Source: an uncultured Fluviicola sp. (GTDB lineage Bacteria > Bacteroidota > Bacteroidia > Flavobacteriales_D > Crocinitomicaceae). From it: a DNA stretch of 64,000 nucleotides. Every line of letters begins with the position of its first letter. Position 1 is the stretch's first letter. A program made the translations under genes and the position numbers. Below the pieces are notes generated by a model. That model did no database searches. It worked only from the letters and a program-made list of their open reading frames with translations, and was not told where the DNA came from. This document shows, piece by piece, positions 29,360-40,200 of this stretch. The stretch covers positions 62,001 through 126,000 of the forward strand of contig CAJVYC010000006.1 in assembly GCA_913009205.1 (NCBI GenBank). The letters are read 5' to 3'.

Positions 29360-31507
29360 ATGTTGAATCGGATTGTATTAGCAATCATTTTCTTAGCAAG
29401 CCTTTCATGGATCATCTATGTGGCAATCGACATTTCAAGCGAAAAAAATAATTATTCTCCAGAATCTTTATTCAATAGTATGGATGGTGAAGTTCTAATC
29501 GTGGCGCGTCCTTGGGAAGTCAATTTCATTGATCTTGAAAAATTTGGTGACGCTCCAAGTTATGATTTGATAACTTCTTTAAATGATTCTGCTTATAACA
29601 GGGGTTACTTCAGTCAAAAAAGAGACCATCTTCTTCTAGTGAAGGACAAAAACTGGAGTGTCGCTTCTATCGATTTATTATTCGGCAAAGGAAAAACGAA
29701 TAATCTAGGCTCTGAAGAATTCAAGATTGGCGCTTACAATGGACGTTTCCATAAGACAAAACTCTATCTTTGGAAAACAACTATCGACAACGAAGGCACA
29801 AAGAAAAGCAACTTCATTTTCGACAAAAAAGCCTCGGCCGCGATTTTTAGGTTTTCAGAAGTAGGCAAAATAAACAACCACTCAGACGTCTATTTCAAAA
29901 AAGATGGAAAGATAAATTACATCACTAAAGACGCGAACATTAAGCAAGGAAGTCAGGTTCGAGATGAAACTCTATTTGCAGGAATCACAACACGGAACTT
30001 TGATACGTATCAATTTTTTGAAAGAGATTACTACGCAACATTGGATGAAGATTTCAAAAATGGACCGATGTCGAAATGGCTATTAAACGGCTTCGTGAAG
30101 CTCACATATCAAGGAGAAACTATAATCATTTCAGATTATATCAGTGGGCAGGATCCAATTCTAATTCTCAATGATTTAAACCAGACTCAAGACTCGTCTC
30201 TTTTTTCCGATAAACTAATCAAAGGTTTTCCTTCTCAAAATTCGACATACACAATCAAGTATTTGGAGGATGCCGTCGTAATCTCTGAAAGTGCCGCGCT
30301 GTGCGGTCAAGTGATCGCTGATTATCGATTGGGAAATACAATCGCATTAGACAAAACAATCCGAGCGAAAATCTTTGGTCAATTGCCAAGAGCTGTTTCC
30401 GAACGAATGATCAGCAGCGAGGCTTCTTATTCGAAAATGGTTTATGCTGGGAGATTGATGGAAACACATACCGGGTCTTCTGAAATGGTAGCGCAACCAA
30501 AATTAGCAAGCTCAATTTCAATGAGTTGTGGGTTTGACATCGCTGACTTTGCTGAACTTCCTGGAAATGGAAATATTGTCGCACTCGGAACCAAGGGAGA
30601 GGTCTTGGGTTTTCGAAATAAAAAAACAGCATGGAAATCAGATATAAAAGTCAAAGCCATTGGTGAAATCCAATTAATCGATTTGCATGGAACAGGTGAA
30701 AACTTCATTTTACTGAATACCAAAGACGAAATCCATCTTTGGAACTTGACAGGTCATTACGAAACAGGCTTCCCAATTAAACTAGAATCTGACGCGACCA
30801 ATGAAGTTAAATTCTATCGATGGAAAGAAAAAGGATATTTCCTTATTGCCGATGAAAACCAGAAAGTATTTCAATTTGATGCGAAAGGAAGAGAGTTAAA
30901 TATTATTTCTACAGGATTAGATATCAAAAGAAGAATTGATGTTTGGTCAAGTCAAAGACGACTTTTTGCAGGTTTTGCCAGTTCTTCCTTATTTAAAATG
31001 TACGATATCGAAAAAAGAAAAGTGCATAGGGAGTTTCCAATTTCCGCAGTTTCCTTTTCATTGAAAGTTCCAAACCAACTTTTTCAATTCGGGACAACTA
31101 ACAATCAATTGGTTAAGTTCGATCAAAAAGGTGTCAGAACAGATTTTGAAACGTACAGTCGAGCAAAACTTCGAGGCCTTCAAATGGACAATTCCAACGC
31201 TGTAATTATCGTGCAATCTGCGAACATAATTCGATTAATTAATTCGGAAGGAGTTCCATTTGGTGAAATCAAACTGCCTTTCAACGAGGTTGAAGATGTG
31301 CATATATTCACGGGCGATTCAGGAAAAACTTTGATCGGCGTAATTGATGGTTTGGAGAATAATGTATATTTGTATAGTACGGACGGACAAAAGGTTGTAA
31401 ATAAATCGCTCGAAGGTCAATCAAAAATTCGATTGGGCTCTACCAATAACCAATGGCGAATTACGACAATCGTAGACCAATTCGTCATACAGTACTTTGA
31501 GGACTAA
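29360..31507 (+). CDS. Hypothetical membrane-anchored protein
   Basis: 715-aa ORF, N-terminal TM segment, no motif recognised. Confidence 0.75.
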   Translation: MLNRIVLAIIFLASLSWIIYVAIDISSEKNNYSPESLFNSMDGEVLIVARPWEVNFIDLEKFGDAPSYDLITSLNDSAYNRGYFSQKRDHLLLVKDKNWSVASIDLLFGKGKTNNLGSEEFKIGAYNGRFHKTKLYLWKTTIDNEGTKKSNFIFDKKASAAIFRFSEVGKINNHSDVYFKKDGKINYITKDANIKQGSQVRDETLFAGITTRNFDTYQFFERDYYATLDEDFKNGPMSKWLLNGFVKLTYQGETIIISDYISGQDPILILNDLNQTQDSSLFSDKLIKGFPSQNSTYTIKYLEDAVVISESAALCGQVIADYRLGNTIALDKTIRAKIFGQLPRAVSERMISSEASYSKMVYAGRLMETHTGSSEMVAQPKLASSISMSCGFDIADFAELPGNGNIVALGTKGEVLGFRNKKTAWKSDIKVKAIGEIQLIDLHGTGENFILLNTKDEIHLWNLTGHYETGFPIKLESDATNEVKFYRWKEKGYFLIADENQKVFQFDAKGRELNIISTGLDIKRRIDVWSSQRRLFAGFASSSLFKMYDIEKRKVHREFPISAVSFSLKVPNQLFQFGTTNNQLVKFDQKGVRTDFETYSRAKLRGLQMDNSNAVIIVQSANIIRLINSEGVPFGEIKLPFNEVEDVHIFTGDSGKTLIGVIDGLENNVYLYSTDGQKVVNKSLEGQSKIRLGSTNNQWRITTIVDQFVIQYFED

Positions 31508-31530
31508 TACCAGAAACTTAAAACTAACAA

Positions 31531-34071
31531 ATGAAAACTCTAAAACTACTTGCAGCCATCGCTGCTGTGCTGTGCTTTTATAGTACAGGGCTATCACAAA
31601 ACTATGTTGGAATTACACCAAGTAACTATGCCGGAGTAATGGGGACTGATGTCAATCCCGCCAGCTTCGTCGATGGACGATTCGTGTTTGATTTAAACTT
31701 GGCAAGTGTAAATGTTGGCCTTTGGACAAATGCGGGGTCATTTACAACGGTTGACATGCCTAAATGGTGGGTTAAATCATTCAAAGCAGATAGCTCTGGT
31801 TATGATAATCCGGACAATGATTGGATACTGCCAGATTCTTCATTTGTGGATAGATACATCACCAAAAACTTTTCTCCAACTTCGGTAAAAACAGTTGGGA
31901 TTTACAATAACGTTCAAGTAGATGTTTTGAACTTTATGTTTCATATCAATAGAAAAATTGCGATTGGAGCGGCTGTTAAGTTCAGATCTATAACCAACGT
32001 TGATGATGTTGATCCTAAATTGGCCTTTCTAGCTGAAAATTCATTGGACTACGAGCAACTTTGGAATCAAGACATTAATGAAACATTATTAAATTTCAAC
32101 CACATGTCTTGGATGGAATACGGTTTAATTTATTCTCAAGTTCTAAAAGACGATGGTGAGCACTTCATAAAAATGGGAGCTAAAGCTAAATGGCTTTCCG
32201 GCTATACTGCTGCTTATTTGCATACATCAAACTTATCATATAATCTTTCTAGTGGTGATTCCACAAATGAACTCGTAGGTGATTTCTCATACGGTCACTC
32301 AACTGGCTTATTGAATGGAGATTCTGAAGCAGGTAAATTACCTGGAGTAACGTCTAAATTTGGTCTTGGATTAGACCTAGGGTTTGTTTACGAATGGCGT
32401 CCTGATTGGAAAGACTTCAAATACGATATGGATGGCGAAACTAACATCTGGAGAAGAGACCAAGACAAGTACAAAATTAGAGTGGGCGCTTCAATACTTG
32501 ATATTGGAGGGATGAAATTCGCTAAAGGTGGATTAAGCCAGGATTTTAGCGTGAATCAAACTTCAGGATTCTTTGACTTGAATACATTTAACGTAGGAAA
32601 CGGAATTCTTGGCATTGACAGTGTTATTACTGATTTAGTTGACAATGACCCTAACTGGACTTCAGGAGGTAGCGACTCAGACAATACATTCTTCATGCAA
32701 TTGCCTACTGCTGTAAGCTTGCAGTTTGATTACCATATTTATAAATGGTTCTATGTAAACGCTACTGGAAACATAAATGTTCAGAATAGAAAAAATCCAC
32801 ACCGTGTAAGAACGGCAAATCAACTTTCTATTACACCTAGTTTTGATCACGCCTGGTTCGGTGTTCACCTTCCATTTATGATGAACAAGTACTCAGGTTT
32901 TAAGTCTGGAATCGGTGTTCGATTAGGACCTCTTACAATTGGAGTGAACGATTGGAATGTTCTTTTCGCAAGCGGTAAGAAAATTAGAGGTGCTCAAGCA
33001 TATGCTGGATTGCGTATTCCTGTTCTTTATGGTCATCCAAGCGATATCGATGGTGATAAAGTTTCTGATGAACTTGATGAGTGTGAGGTAGTGCCGGGTT
33101 TATGGGAGTTCAACGGTTGTCCTGATTCAGATCATGATGGTATTAAAGATATTGATGATCACTGTCCACAGGAAGCTGGTTTAGCTGAATTCAACGGATG
33201 TCCAGATAAAGATAAAGATGGAATTCCGGATAAAGATGATGCTTGTCCAGAGGTTGCAGGAGATATTAAGTTCAACGGTTGTCCAGATAGAGATAACGAT
33301 AGTATTATTGACAGCAAAGATGATTGTCCAGACACTCCAGGATTACCTGCTTTCAATGGTTGCCCAGATACAGATGGTGACGGAATCAAAGATTCTGACG
33401 ATGCATGTCCAGAAGTTCCTGGTCCATTAGTAAACAATGGATGTCCAGATACAGATAATGATGGATTGTTTGACTTCATTGATGAATGTCCAACTAAGTT
33501 CGGACCAAAAGAAAACAACGGTTGTCCTTGGCCAGATACTGATCAAGATGGATTATTAGACAAAGATGACAAGTGTCCCTACATTGCTGGGCCTAAGACG
33601 AACGAAGGTTGTCCTTATACTGATACTGATGGAGATGGAGTTCTCGACAAAGACGATGACTGTCCAGCTACACCAGGACCAGTTGAAAACAAAGGATGTC
33701 CTAAAATTGAGGAAGAAGTTGCTGAGATCTTAAAGACAGCATTTGATAACTTAGAATTCGAAACTGGAAAAGCAGTAATTAAACAAGAGTCTCTTCCATC
33801 ATTGACTGAGTTAGCAGAAGTTCTAATTAAGAAACCAGAATGGAAACTTCAAATTGCAGGTCACACTGACAACGTAGGAAACGAACAAAACAACTTGGTT
33901 CTTTCTAAGAAACGTTCTGAAGCTGTTAGAGACTTCATGATCTCTCAAGGAATTGTTACAGAGCGCTTATCTGCACTTTACTTCGGTGAAACGCAACCAA
34001 AAGCGACTAACGATACCAAAGAAGGTAGACAAACAAATAGACGTGTTGAAATGACAATAATATTCAACTAG
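31531..34071 (+). CDS. OmpA-family outer membrane protein with thrombospondin type 3 repeats
   Basis: Signal peptide; beta-barrel region; DxDxDGxxDxxDxCPxxxGxxxxNGCPD repeats; OmpA C-term LQIAGHTDNVGNEQNNLVLSKKRSEAVRDFMISQG. Confidence 0.93.
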   Translation: MKTLKLLAAIAAVLCFYSTGLSQNYVGITPSNYAGVMGTDVNPASFVDGRFVFDLNLASVNVGLWTNAGSFTTVDMPKWWVKSFKADSSGYDNPDNDWILPDSSFVDRYITKNFSPTSVKTVGIYNNVQVDVLNFMFHINRKIAIGAAVKFRSITNVDDVDPKLAFLAENSLDYEQLWNQDINETLLNFNHMSWMEYGLIYSQVLKDDGEHFIKMGAKAKWLSGYTAAYLHTSNLSYNLSSGDSTNELVGDFSYGHSTGLLNGDSEAGKLPGVTSKFGLGLDLGFVYEWRPDWKDFKYDMDGETNIWRRDQDKYKIRVGASILDIGGMKFAKGGLSQDFSVNQTSGFFDLNTFNVGNGILGIDSVITDLVDNDPNWTSGGSDSDNTFFMQLPTAVSLQFDYHIYKWFYVNATGNINVQNRKNPHRVRTANQLSITPSFDHAWFGVHLPFMMNKYSGFKSGIGVRLGPLTIGVNDWNVLFASGKKIRGAQAYAGLRIPVLYGHPSDIDGDKVSDELDECEVVPGLWEFNGCPDSDHDGIKDIDDHCPQEAGLAEFNGCPDKDKDGIPDKDDACPEVAGDIKFNGCPDRDNDSIIDSKDDCPDTPGLPAFNGCPDTDGDGIKDSDDACPEVPGPLVNNGCPDTDNDGLFDFIDECPTKFGPKENNGCPWPDTDQDGLLDKDDKCPYIAGPKTNEGCPYTDTDGDGVLDKDDDCPATPGPVENKGCPKIEEEVAEILKTAFDNLEFETGKAVIKQESLPSLTELAEVLIKKPEWKLQIAGHTDNVGNEQNNLVLSKKRSEAVRDFMISQGIVTERLSALYFGETQPKATNDTKEGRQTNRRVEMTIIFN
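33043..33702 (+). repeat. Eight thrombospondin-type-3 (calcium-binding) repeat units
   Basis: Tandem ~75-90 bp coding units ending FNGCPD/NNGCP. Confidence 0.85.
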
Positions 34072-34090
34072 TCGACGAATAATATAAATT

Positions 34091-34129
34091 GGTCGATTCG
34101 GAGTGACATTCTGAGTCGGCCTTTTTTTT
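34091..34129 (+). terminator. Intrinsic terminator after OmpA-family gene
   Basis: ggtcgattcgga-gtgacat-tctgagtcggcc followed by T8. Confidence 0.75.
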
Positions 34130-34169
34130 ACTCTTACTTTTTTAGTGCATTAAAAAAAAACTAGTATCC

Positions 34170-34718
34170 ATGAAGCTACTAAAGAAAATCATTTTTCTAA
34201 TTATCGCGCTTGTCGCTTTGATTCTAATAATGGGATTGTTTGTCGAAGATGAATATTCGGTAACGAAAACCATTATTGTCCAGCGAAATTCAGATGACGT
34301 TTTTAAGTACATTAAAAACTTAAAAAATCAAAGTGAATACAGCGCTTGGGAAAAAGCAGATCCTCAAATGAAGAAATCATACGAAGGAAATGATGGCGAA
34401 GTTGGATTTGTTTCAACCTGGAATAGCACCAATGATGATATAGGAAAAGGAGAAATAGAAATAGTTGAAATTGAGGACGGTAAACGGATAGATTTCAAAG
34501 TTCGTTTCAAAGAACCATTCGAAGCAGACACCCATGTCTTTATAAGCACGGAAGCGTTGGGTCCGAGCTCAACCAAAGTAACCTGGAACTTTCACGGCCA
34601 AGTAGCATATCCAATGAACATGATACTTCTTTTTATGGATATGGAAAGTGAAATCGGCCCCGACCTTGAAGTTGGACTTAAGAACCTAAAGAAGTTACTT
34701 GAATCAAGTGAAATATAA
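34170..34718 (+). CDS. SRPBCC family protein
   Basis: N-terminal TM, then polyketide cyclase-like FKYIKNLKNQSEYSAWEKADPQMKKSYEG...VGFVSTWNS. Confidence 0.78.
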   Translation: MKLLKKIIFLIIALVALILIMGLFVEDEYSVTKTIIVQRNSDDVFKYIKNLKNQSEYSAWEKADPQMKKSYEGNDGEVGFVSTWNSTNDDIGKGEIEIVEIEDGKRIDFKVRFKEPFEADTHVFISTEALGPSSTKVTWNFHGQVAYPMNMILLFMDMESEIGPDLEVGLKNLKKLLESSEI

Positions 34719-34769
34719 TATTTCTTCTCTTTCTCAATTTTGAACTGATAATTCATCTACTTTTATGCC

Positions 34770-36374
34770 GTGATATCTCTTCAAAGAAAACACCGGTACC
34801 TATTTAGTATCCTCTCCGGAATGCTCATGGTCCTTTCATTCCCCTTTACAGGAAGTTTAACTTTTGTTGCGTTCATAGCGTGGATACCCATTCTTCTTGT
34901 GGAAGCAAATGTCTCCCAACAGAATTACAGGTCGAGGAAAGTTCTTCTACATGCATACATCACATTTTTCATTTACAACATTGGAACAACTTGGTGGGTC
35001 TGGAATGCAAGTCCAGGAGGTTCAATACTAGCCTTTTTGCTTAACAGCCTGTTAATGGCCTTGGTGTTTTACGGTTTCCATCTCACAAAAAAACACGTAG
35101 GGAACAAAGAAGGTTATATAGCCCTTCTGCTCTACTGGGTTGCATTTGAGCACTTCCACTATGATTGGGAAAGTGCATGGCCGTGGCTCAGCTTAGGGAA
35201 CGTATTTAGCATCACACCGTCTTGGGTTCAATGGTATTCATTCACAGGCGTCCTAGGGGGATCATTTTGGGTTTTGATCGTAAACCTATTACTCTTTAGG
35301 GCCTATCAAAATGTTTTGTTGAAAGGAGAAAAATGGAAAATACAAACACCCCTTTTCTATTTGGCAGGTCTAGCATTTCTATTGCCAATGGCAATCTCTT
35401 TGATTACCTATTTCAATTACACGGAAAAAGAAAGGCCGATAGAAGTTGTCGCGATACAGCCGAATGAAAATCCGTACGGGTCCAAATTTAGTAAAAGTGT
35501 CGACGAACAAATGAAAGACATGGTGGCGTTAGCAAAGCGGAAAGTAACTTCCAACACGGATTTGATTCTTGCTCCAGAAACTTCTTTGGCAACTTACATC
35601 TATGTTAAATCACCTCAGAATGAAGCCGCGTTTAATACTCTAATAGAATCCAAATCAGAACTTAACGACGCCGTTCTTTTGTGGGGCGCAATGACTTTTG
35701 ATTTCTTCAAACAAAAAAGGTCGTCAGTTTCAGCGGAGATTTCACCTAACATGTGGCAAGAGAGCTACAACTCATCTGTACTTATCGATTCTATTGAATC
35801 ACCCAAATTCATTCACAAATCGAAATTGGTACCAGGCGTTGAAAAAATTCCATTCGTCGCTTACATCCCCTTTATGGCAGAATGGTCAATCGACATGGGA
35901 GGATCTAGTGTTGGTTATGGAGTTGAAGACGAACCAAAAATATTTGAAACAAAAAAATTCAAAGTGGCACCAGTAATTTGTTATGAATCTATATTCGGAG
36001 AATTTGTGTCTCAGCAATGCAATAAAGGCGCAGAATTGATTTGTATTTTAACAAATGACGGATGGTGGAAGAACACCCCCGGTTATAAGCAACATGCAAG
36101 TTTTGCTAGCCTCAGAGCTATCGAGAACAGAAGATGTGTTGTTCGCTCGGCAAATACGGGTACAACGTCTATTATAAACCAAAGAGGAGATATCGTTCAG
36201 GCGACAGATTGGTGGGTAAAAGATGTGATTAGAGGAACTGTGAATTTGAATAAGGATACAAGCTTCTACACAAAATATGGAAATGTATTAGGTAGAAGTT
36301 TTGGTTTTATATCCTTATTGCTCTTACTTTTAACCTTTGTAAAACGATTTCAAAAACTTGCCCAAAACAAATGA
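34770..36374 (+). CDS. lnt: Apolipoprotein N-acyltransferase
   Basis: N-terminal TM bundle, CN-hydrolase domain: LILAPETSL, KSKLVPGVEKIPF, VAPVICYESIFGEF, TNDGWW; GTG start. Confidence 0.9.
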   Translation: MISLQRKHRYLFSILSGMLMVLSFPFTGSLTFVAFIAWIPILLVEANVSQQNYRSRKVLLHAYITFFIYNIGTTWWVWNASPGGSILAFLLNSLLMALVFYGFHLTKKHVGNKEGYIALLLYWVAFEHFHYDWESAWPWLSLGNVFSITPSWVQWYSFTGVLGGSFWVLIVNLLLFRAYQNVLLKGEKWKIQTPLFYLAGLAFLLPMAISLITYFNYTEKERPIEVVAIQPNENPYGSKFSKSVDEQMKDMVALAKRKVTSNTDLILAPETSLATYIYVKSPQNEAAFNTLIESKSELNDAVLLWGAMTFDFFKQKRSSVSAEISPNMWQESYNSSVLIDSIESPKFIHKSKLVPGVEKIPFVAYIPFMAEWSIDMGGSSVGYGVEDEPKIFETKKFKVAPVICYESIFGEFVSQQCNKGAELICILTNDGWWKNTPGYKQHASFASLRAIENRRCVVRSANTGTTSIINQRGDIVQATDWWVKDVIRGTVNLNKDTSFYTKYGNVLGRSFGFISLLLLLLTFVKRFQKLAQNK

Positions 36375-36922
36375 AACGCGCGCAAGTTGATACCGGACTA
36401 TTAGTTGAAGAGCACAGTGATTACTTGCTCAGCTTCGCCATGTCTAAACTTCGCGATATTGACCTTTCAAAAGATTTGGTTCAAGATACGTTTCTTTCTG
36501 CGATCATAAAAATTGATACGTTTGAAAACCGAAGTAACATCCGTACTTGGCTAACAAGTATTCTCAATCGAAAAATCATTGATCATTGGAGAAGAGCTGA
36601 AACAAGGTATACAGATCCTATTTCTTCTTTTTTCGATAAAGATGATTACGGTAAGCATTGGATTCTAGACAAGAAAGACAACACCACAAATGAAACAGTT
36701 GAGGACGAAATCATCTTTGAAGAGACAAACGATGACCTTTTCGAATGCATTGGGAAACTACCGGAAAAATGGAAAGGTGTCATTGCATCAAAATACCTAG
36801 ATGAAAAGGTTAGCGAAGATATTTGTAAGGAATTGGAAATAACACCTTCAAACCTCTGGGTAATAATACATCGTGCTAAATTGCTTTTGCGCGATTGTCT
36901 TCGAAAAAGAGATGTAAGATGA
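36371..36922 (+). CDS. RNA polymerase sigma-70 family (ECF) sigma factor
   Basis: LSKDLVQDTFLSAIIKIDTFENRSNIRTWLTSILNRKIIDHWR (region 2); region 4 ISEDICKELEITPSNLWVIIHRAKLLLRDCL. Confidence 0.92.
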   Translation: MKRAQVDTGLLVEEHSDYLLSFAMSKLRDIDLSKDLVQDTFLSAIIKIDTFENRSNIRTWLTSILNRKIIDHWRRAETRYTDPISSFFDKDDYGKHWILDKKDNTTNETVEDEIIFEETNDDLFECIGKLPEKWKGVIASKYLDEKVSEDICKELEITPSNLWVIIHRAKLLLRDCLRKRDVR

Positions 36923-37161
36923 AAGGCTGTCAAGAAATAACAGGCTTGTATGAGCAAGGTAAAATCAATCGGATTTCAATATCTGATAAGATTGCTATTC
37001 GTTCGCATAGAGCTATTTGCAGAACGTGCCGACAATATTTCAAGAACAGTGATCTTATGGATGTATTTATCACCAAGAAATTTAAATATTTAGGGAGCTA
37101 TACCTTCACAACAAGTGAAAAAACTAAGATTAAAGAGGAGTTGGAAAATATTAATCTTTAA
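36919..37161 (+). CDS. Putative zinc-binding anti-sigma factor (ZAS/zf-HC2-like), short soluble form
   Basis: ATGA overlap with sigma gene; HxxxCxxC motif in SHRAICRTCRQYF; 80 aa, no TM segment. Confidence 0.7.
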   Translation: MKGCQEITGLYEQGKINRISISDKIAIRSHRAICRTCRQYFKNSDLMDVFITKKFKYLGSYTFTTSEKTKIKEELENINL

Positions 37162-38719
37162 ACTTTAGAACGCCAATTTTTTCCTTACTGCCCCAAATCG
37201 CATAAATCAACATTTTACCGTTTTTATAATCAACATCGAACATTTTAGGAACAGCCAAGGCTTCAACATCCACCCTATCAAAGAAGGTTTCCCTTTCTTT
37301 TTCGCCCGTTTCTATGTCTATACTTGCAATTGCGACAACATTCTTTCTTCTGCCGTAATTCGCAGTATACAATCTATCTTCACCCAAGAAACTTCCATCC
37401 GGTGAATAATTCTTTATGTTATCATTGAACACGAAGTAAATTTTACCCGCATCAATGAAGCTTTCATAACTACTATAGGGTCCACCATCATTTGCCGACA
37501 CTTGATACTTGCGTACTTTTTCTATCCAATCGAATTCGCCTTCGGGATTAATTTTATAGGCGATAATATCGTTGTAGTAATAATAATATGTTTGTGTTGT
37601 TTGCCCGCCTGCACCAGCTGAAGTTGTTCGAATTTGAATGTAATATTGTTCCATTGTTCCAACGATACTTCCATCCGCCTTTAAAGTTGCATCCCGCATT
37701 ATATAGTTGTACAACTGAGGCTCACCCCTTCCATTATCTTCCCTTCGATTTGCACGTCTCTTTTCCTTATCCGACCAACCTTGCGTTACAAATTCATCTT
37801 CAAACTCTTCAAATCCTTCTTGAAGGACCGTATTCGTTTTTACATCCAATCTCTGATGAAAAACTCCAGTCACAGCTCGTTCCTCTCTCTCGCCATAAAT
37901 ACCCGTTATTGTAAAAATTCCATTCTCATCTGAAGACATTGCCATTGCGTCCACCCTCTTGCCGTCAAAATCCAATTCAAAATCTTGCAATCCATCTTCA
38001 GCAATATGAAAAATATGAAGGGCTTTATAGTCGAATTTATTCTTAAAAAAGCGTTTTTTCTCAGGCTCGTCGTATTCTGTAACAGCTAAGAAGTATTCTC
38101 CGTTATTCGAAATATGATGTTCATGAATTGTGGACAGCTTCGCTTCAAAAGGCAAAGGGTATTCGCCATCATTCACCAATTCTAAATTTGAATCAAAAAT
38201 TTTGAAGCCGTACGTATGTCTCGATTCACGTTTTCCAGGGATTTGCCAAACAATACCGAGATATTTACCATTCGACGATTTTTTAATATCAAACCAGCCG
38301 CGCTGACCGCCTTTGGTTAACGAATACGAAGCCAATTCAACAGGAAGGCTATCAGTAATCATCTCTTTTGTATACACTTGCATGTAAAGCCGATTCTTGG
38401 CTTCTGATTTATCAGATAGGAAAACAACAAATTTATTATCGATTATTCTAGCGCCTTCAAAAGTGGCAATACTTTTATTCGCGTATGTTTTTATCTTGCC
38501 TTTATTAACCAATTCTAAATCCTGATGGCGAGAAGCTTGGTACGAACCAAGAACTCTACCCCCAGCCCAGCGAAGTGCATAGAATTCGCCGTTTTCAGTT
38601 GGCAGCAAATAAATCAGACGACCATTAACGCGTTGCATTTCACCCCACTCGACTTCTTGAGATTGCGCTTGTGTAATCATCGAAACGAAAACAAATACTA
38701 ATGGGATTAAATAATTCAC
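37151..38719 (-). CDS. Hypothetical secreted protein
   Basis: 522 aa with signal peptide MNYLIPLVFVFVSMITQAQS; convergent 11-bp overlap with the upstream anti-sigma gene. Confidence 0.78.
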   Translation of the reverse strand: MNYLIPLVFVFVSMITQAQSQEVEWGEMQRVNGRLIYLLPTENGEFYALRWAGGRVLGSYQASRHQDLELVNKGKIKTYANKSIATFEGARIIDNKFVVFLSDKSEAKNRLYMQVYTKEMITDSLPVELASYSLTKGGQRGWFDIKKSSNGKYLGIVWQIPGKRESRHTYGFKIFDSNLELVNDGEYPLPFEAKLSTIHEHHISNNGEYFLAVTEYDEPEKKRFFKNKFDYKALHIFHIAEDGLQDFELDFDGKRVDAMAMSSDENGIFTITGIYGEREERAVTGVFHQRLDVKTNTVLQEGFEEFEDEFVTQGWSDKEKRRANRREDNGRGEPQLYNYIMRDATLKADGSIVGTMEQYYIQIRTTSAGAGGQTTQTYYYYYNDIIAYKINPEGEFDWIEKVRKYQVSANDGGPYSSYESFIDAGKIYFVFNDNIKNYSPDGSFLGEDRLYTANYGRRKNVVAIASIDIETGEKERETFFDRVDVEALAVPKMFDVDYKNGKMLIYAIWGSKEKIGVLKFKD

Positions 38720-38750
38720 TTCTTATCTGATTTCAATAATCGGTCCAAGG

Positions 38751-40106
38751 TTACTTTACAAGCTGAATTCCGGTATAGTTTTGAGGAGTAATTAACTTCA
38801 ATTCTGCTTTAAGATCATCTGACACTTCTAATGTATCTACGAAAGAATGGACCGTTTGTTTGGTTGTTGCCTCATTTTTTCTTGTCAATCCTTTTAATGC
38901 TTCATAAGGTTTCGGGAATCCTTCTCTTCTCAAAACCGTTTGAATGGCTTCTGCCACTACCGCCCAGTTCTTTTCTAAATCCAAATCGAATGCTACACGA
39001 TTCAATAATAATTTGTCCAATCCAATTAAAGTCGACTTAAATGCGATAAACGTATGAGCTAAAGGTACTCCTATCGTTCTAAGCACTGTTGAATCCGTAA
39101 GGTCACGTTGTAATCTTGAAACAGGTAATTTAGCTGAAAGGTGCTCAAACAAAGCATTTGCTACTCCAACATTTCCTTCAGAATTTTCAAAATCAATTGG
39201 GTTCACCTTGTGTGGCATTGCCGAAGATCCAATTTCACCTTCTTTTAATTTTTGCTTGAAATATTCTATTGAAATATAGGTCCACATATCTCTATCTAAA
39301 TCCAAAACAATCGTGTTGATTCTTTTCAAAGCATCGAACATTGCCGCCATATTGTCGTAATGCTCAATTTGCGTCGTAGTTTGACTTCTACTTAAGCCTA
39401 ATGTGTTATTCACGAATCCATTTGCGAAACCAATCCAATCGTGCTCTTTAAATGCTACATAATGTGCGTTAAAGTTTCCTGTTGCCCCACCGAATTTAGC
39501 AGAGTAAGGAACGTTCACCAAATGCGCTCTTTGTATTGTTAAACGTTCAGAAAAAACTTGAATTTCTTTTCCCAATCGCGTTGGGGATGCCGGTTGACCG
39601 TGTGTTTTAGCCAACATTGGAATATCTTTCCAATCGCTCGCCAATTCCTTTAAGCGGCCAATCAATTTATCCAACAAAGGCAAATATTCTTTCTCGATAG
39701 CCTCTTTCAACGAAAGAGGAATCGATGTGTTGTTAATGTCTTGAGATGTCAATCCAAAGTGAACAAATTCCAAGTGAGCGGTCAACCCCAGTTGTGTCAT
39801 TTTGTCTTTTAAAAAATACTCAACAGCCTTTACATCGTGATTGGTAACCTTTTCGGTATCCTTAATCCACAACGCATCCTCTTCAGAGAATTGCTCATAG
39901 ATATTTCTCAAAGAACCGTATTGATCCTTGGGAAAGTCAGTCAAAGCGTCTACTCCACTTTCAACCATTGCGATGAAGTATTCAACTTCAATAATTACTC
40001 TGTATTTGATTAAACCAAACTCTGAAAAATACGGTTGTAATTCGCTAGTCTTTCTTTGGTACCTGCCGTCAATAGGTGAAATTGCTGTTAAGCTGCTGAA
40101 ATTCAT
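38751..40106 (-). CDS. purB: Adenylosuccinate lyase
   Basis: TAISPIDGRYQRKTSEL; signature GSSAMPHKVNPIDFENSEGN. Confidence 0.95.
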   Translation of the reverse strand: MNFSSLTAISPIDGRYQRKTSELQPYFSEFGLIKYRVIIEVEYFIAMVESGVDALTDFPKDQYGSLRNIYEQFSEEDALWIKDTEKVTNHDVKAVEYFLKDKMTQLGLTAHLEFVHFGLTSQDINNTSIPLSLKEAIEKEYLPLLDKLIGRLKELASDWKDIPMLAKTHGQPASPTRLGKEIQVFSERLTIQRAHLVNVPYSAKFGGATGNFNAHYVAFKEHDWIGFANGFVNNTLGLSRSQTTTQIEHYDNMAAMFDALKRINTIVLDLDRDMWTYISIEYFKQKLKEGEIGSSAMPHKVNPIDFENSEGNVGVANALFEHLSAKLPVSRLQRDLTDSTVLRTIGVPLAHTFIAFKSTLIGLDKLLLNRVAFDLDLEKNWAVVAEAIQTVLRREGFPKPYEALKGLTRKNEATTKQTVHSFVDTLEVSDDLKAELKLITPQNYTGIQLVK

Positions 40107-40200
40107 AAGTATAAGCTTGTGGAATCAATAATTGTTCAAATGTAAAGATACAAATACCTTAGAAAATACGCGAAATGGAATCCTTTGATTATTTTTGAAC

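Noticed and set aside
33159-33518. 119-aa minus-strand ORF opposite the TSP3 repeats
   Set aside because: Periodic antisense shadow of the Asp/Gly/Pro-rich coding repeats; no independent coding evidence.
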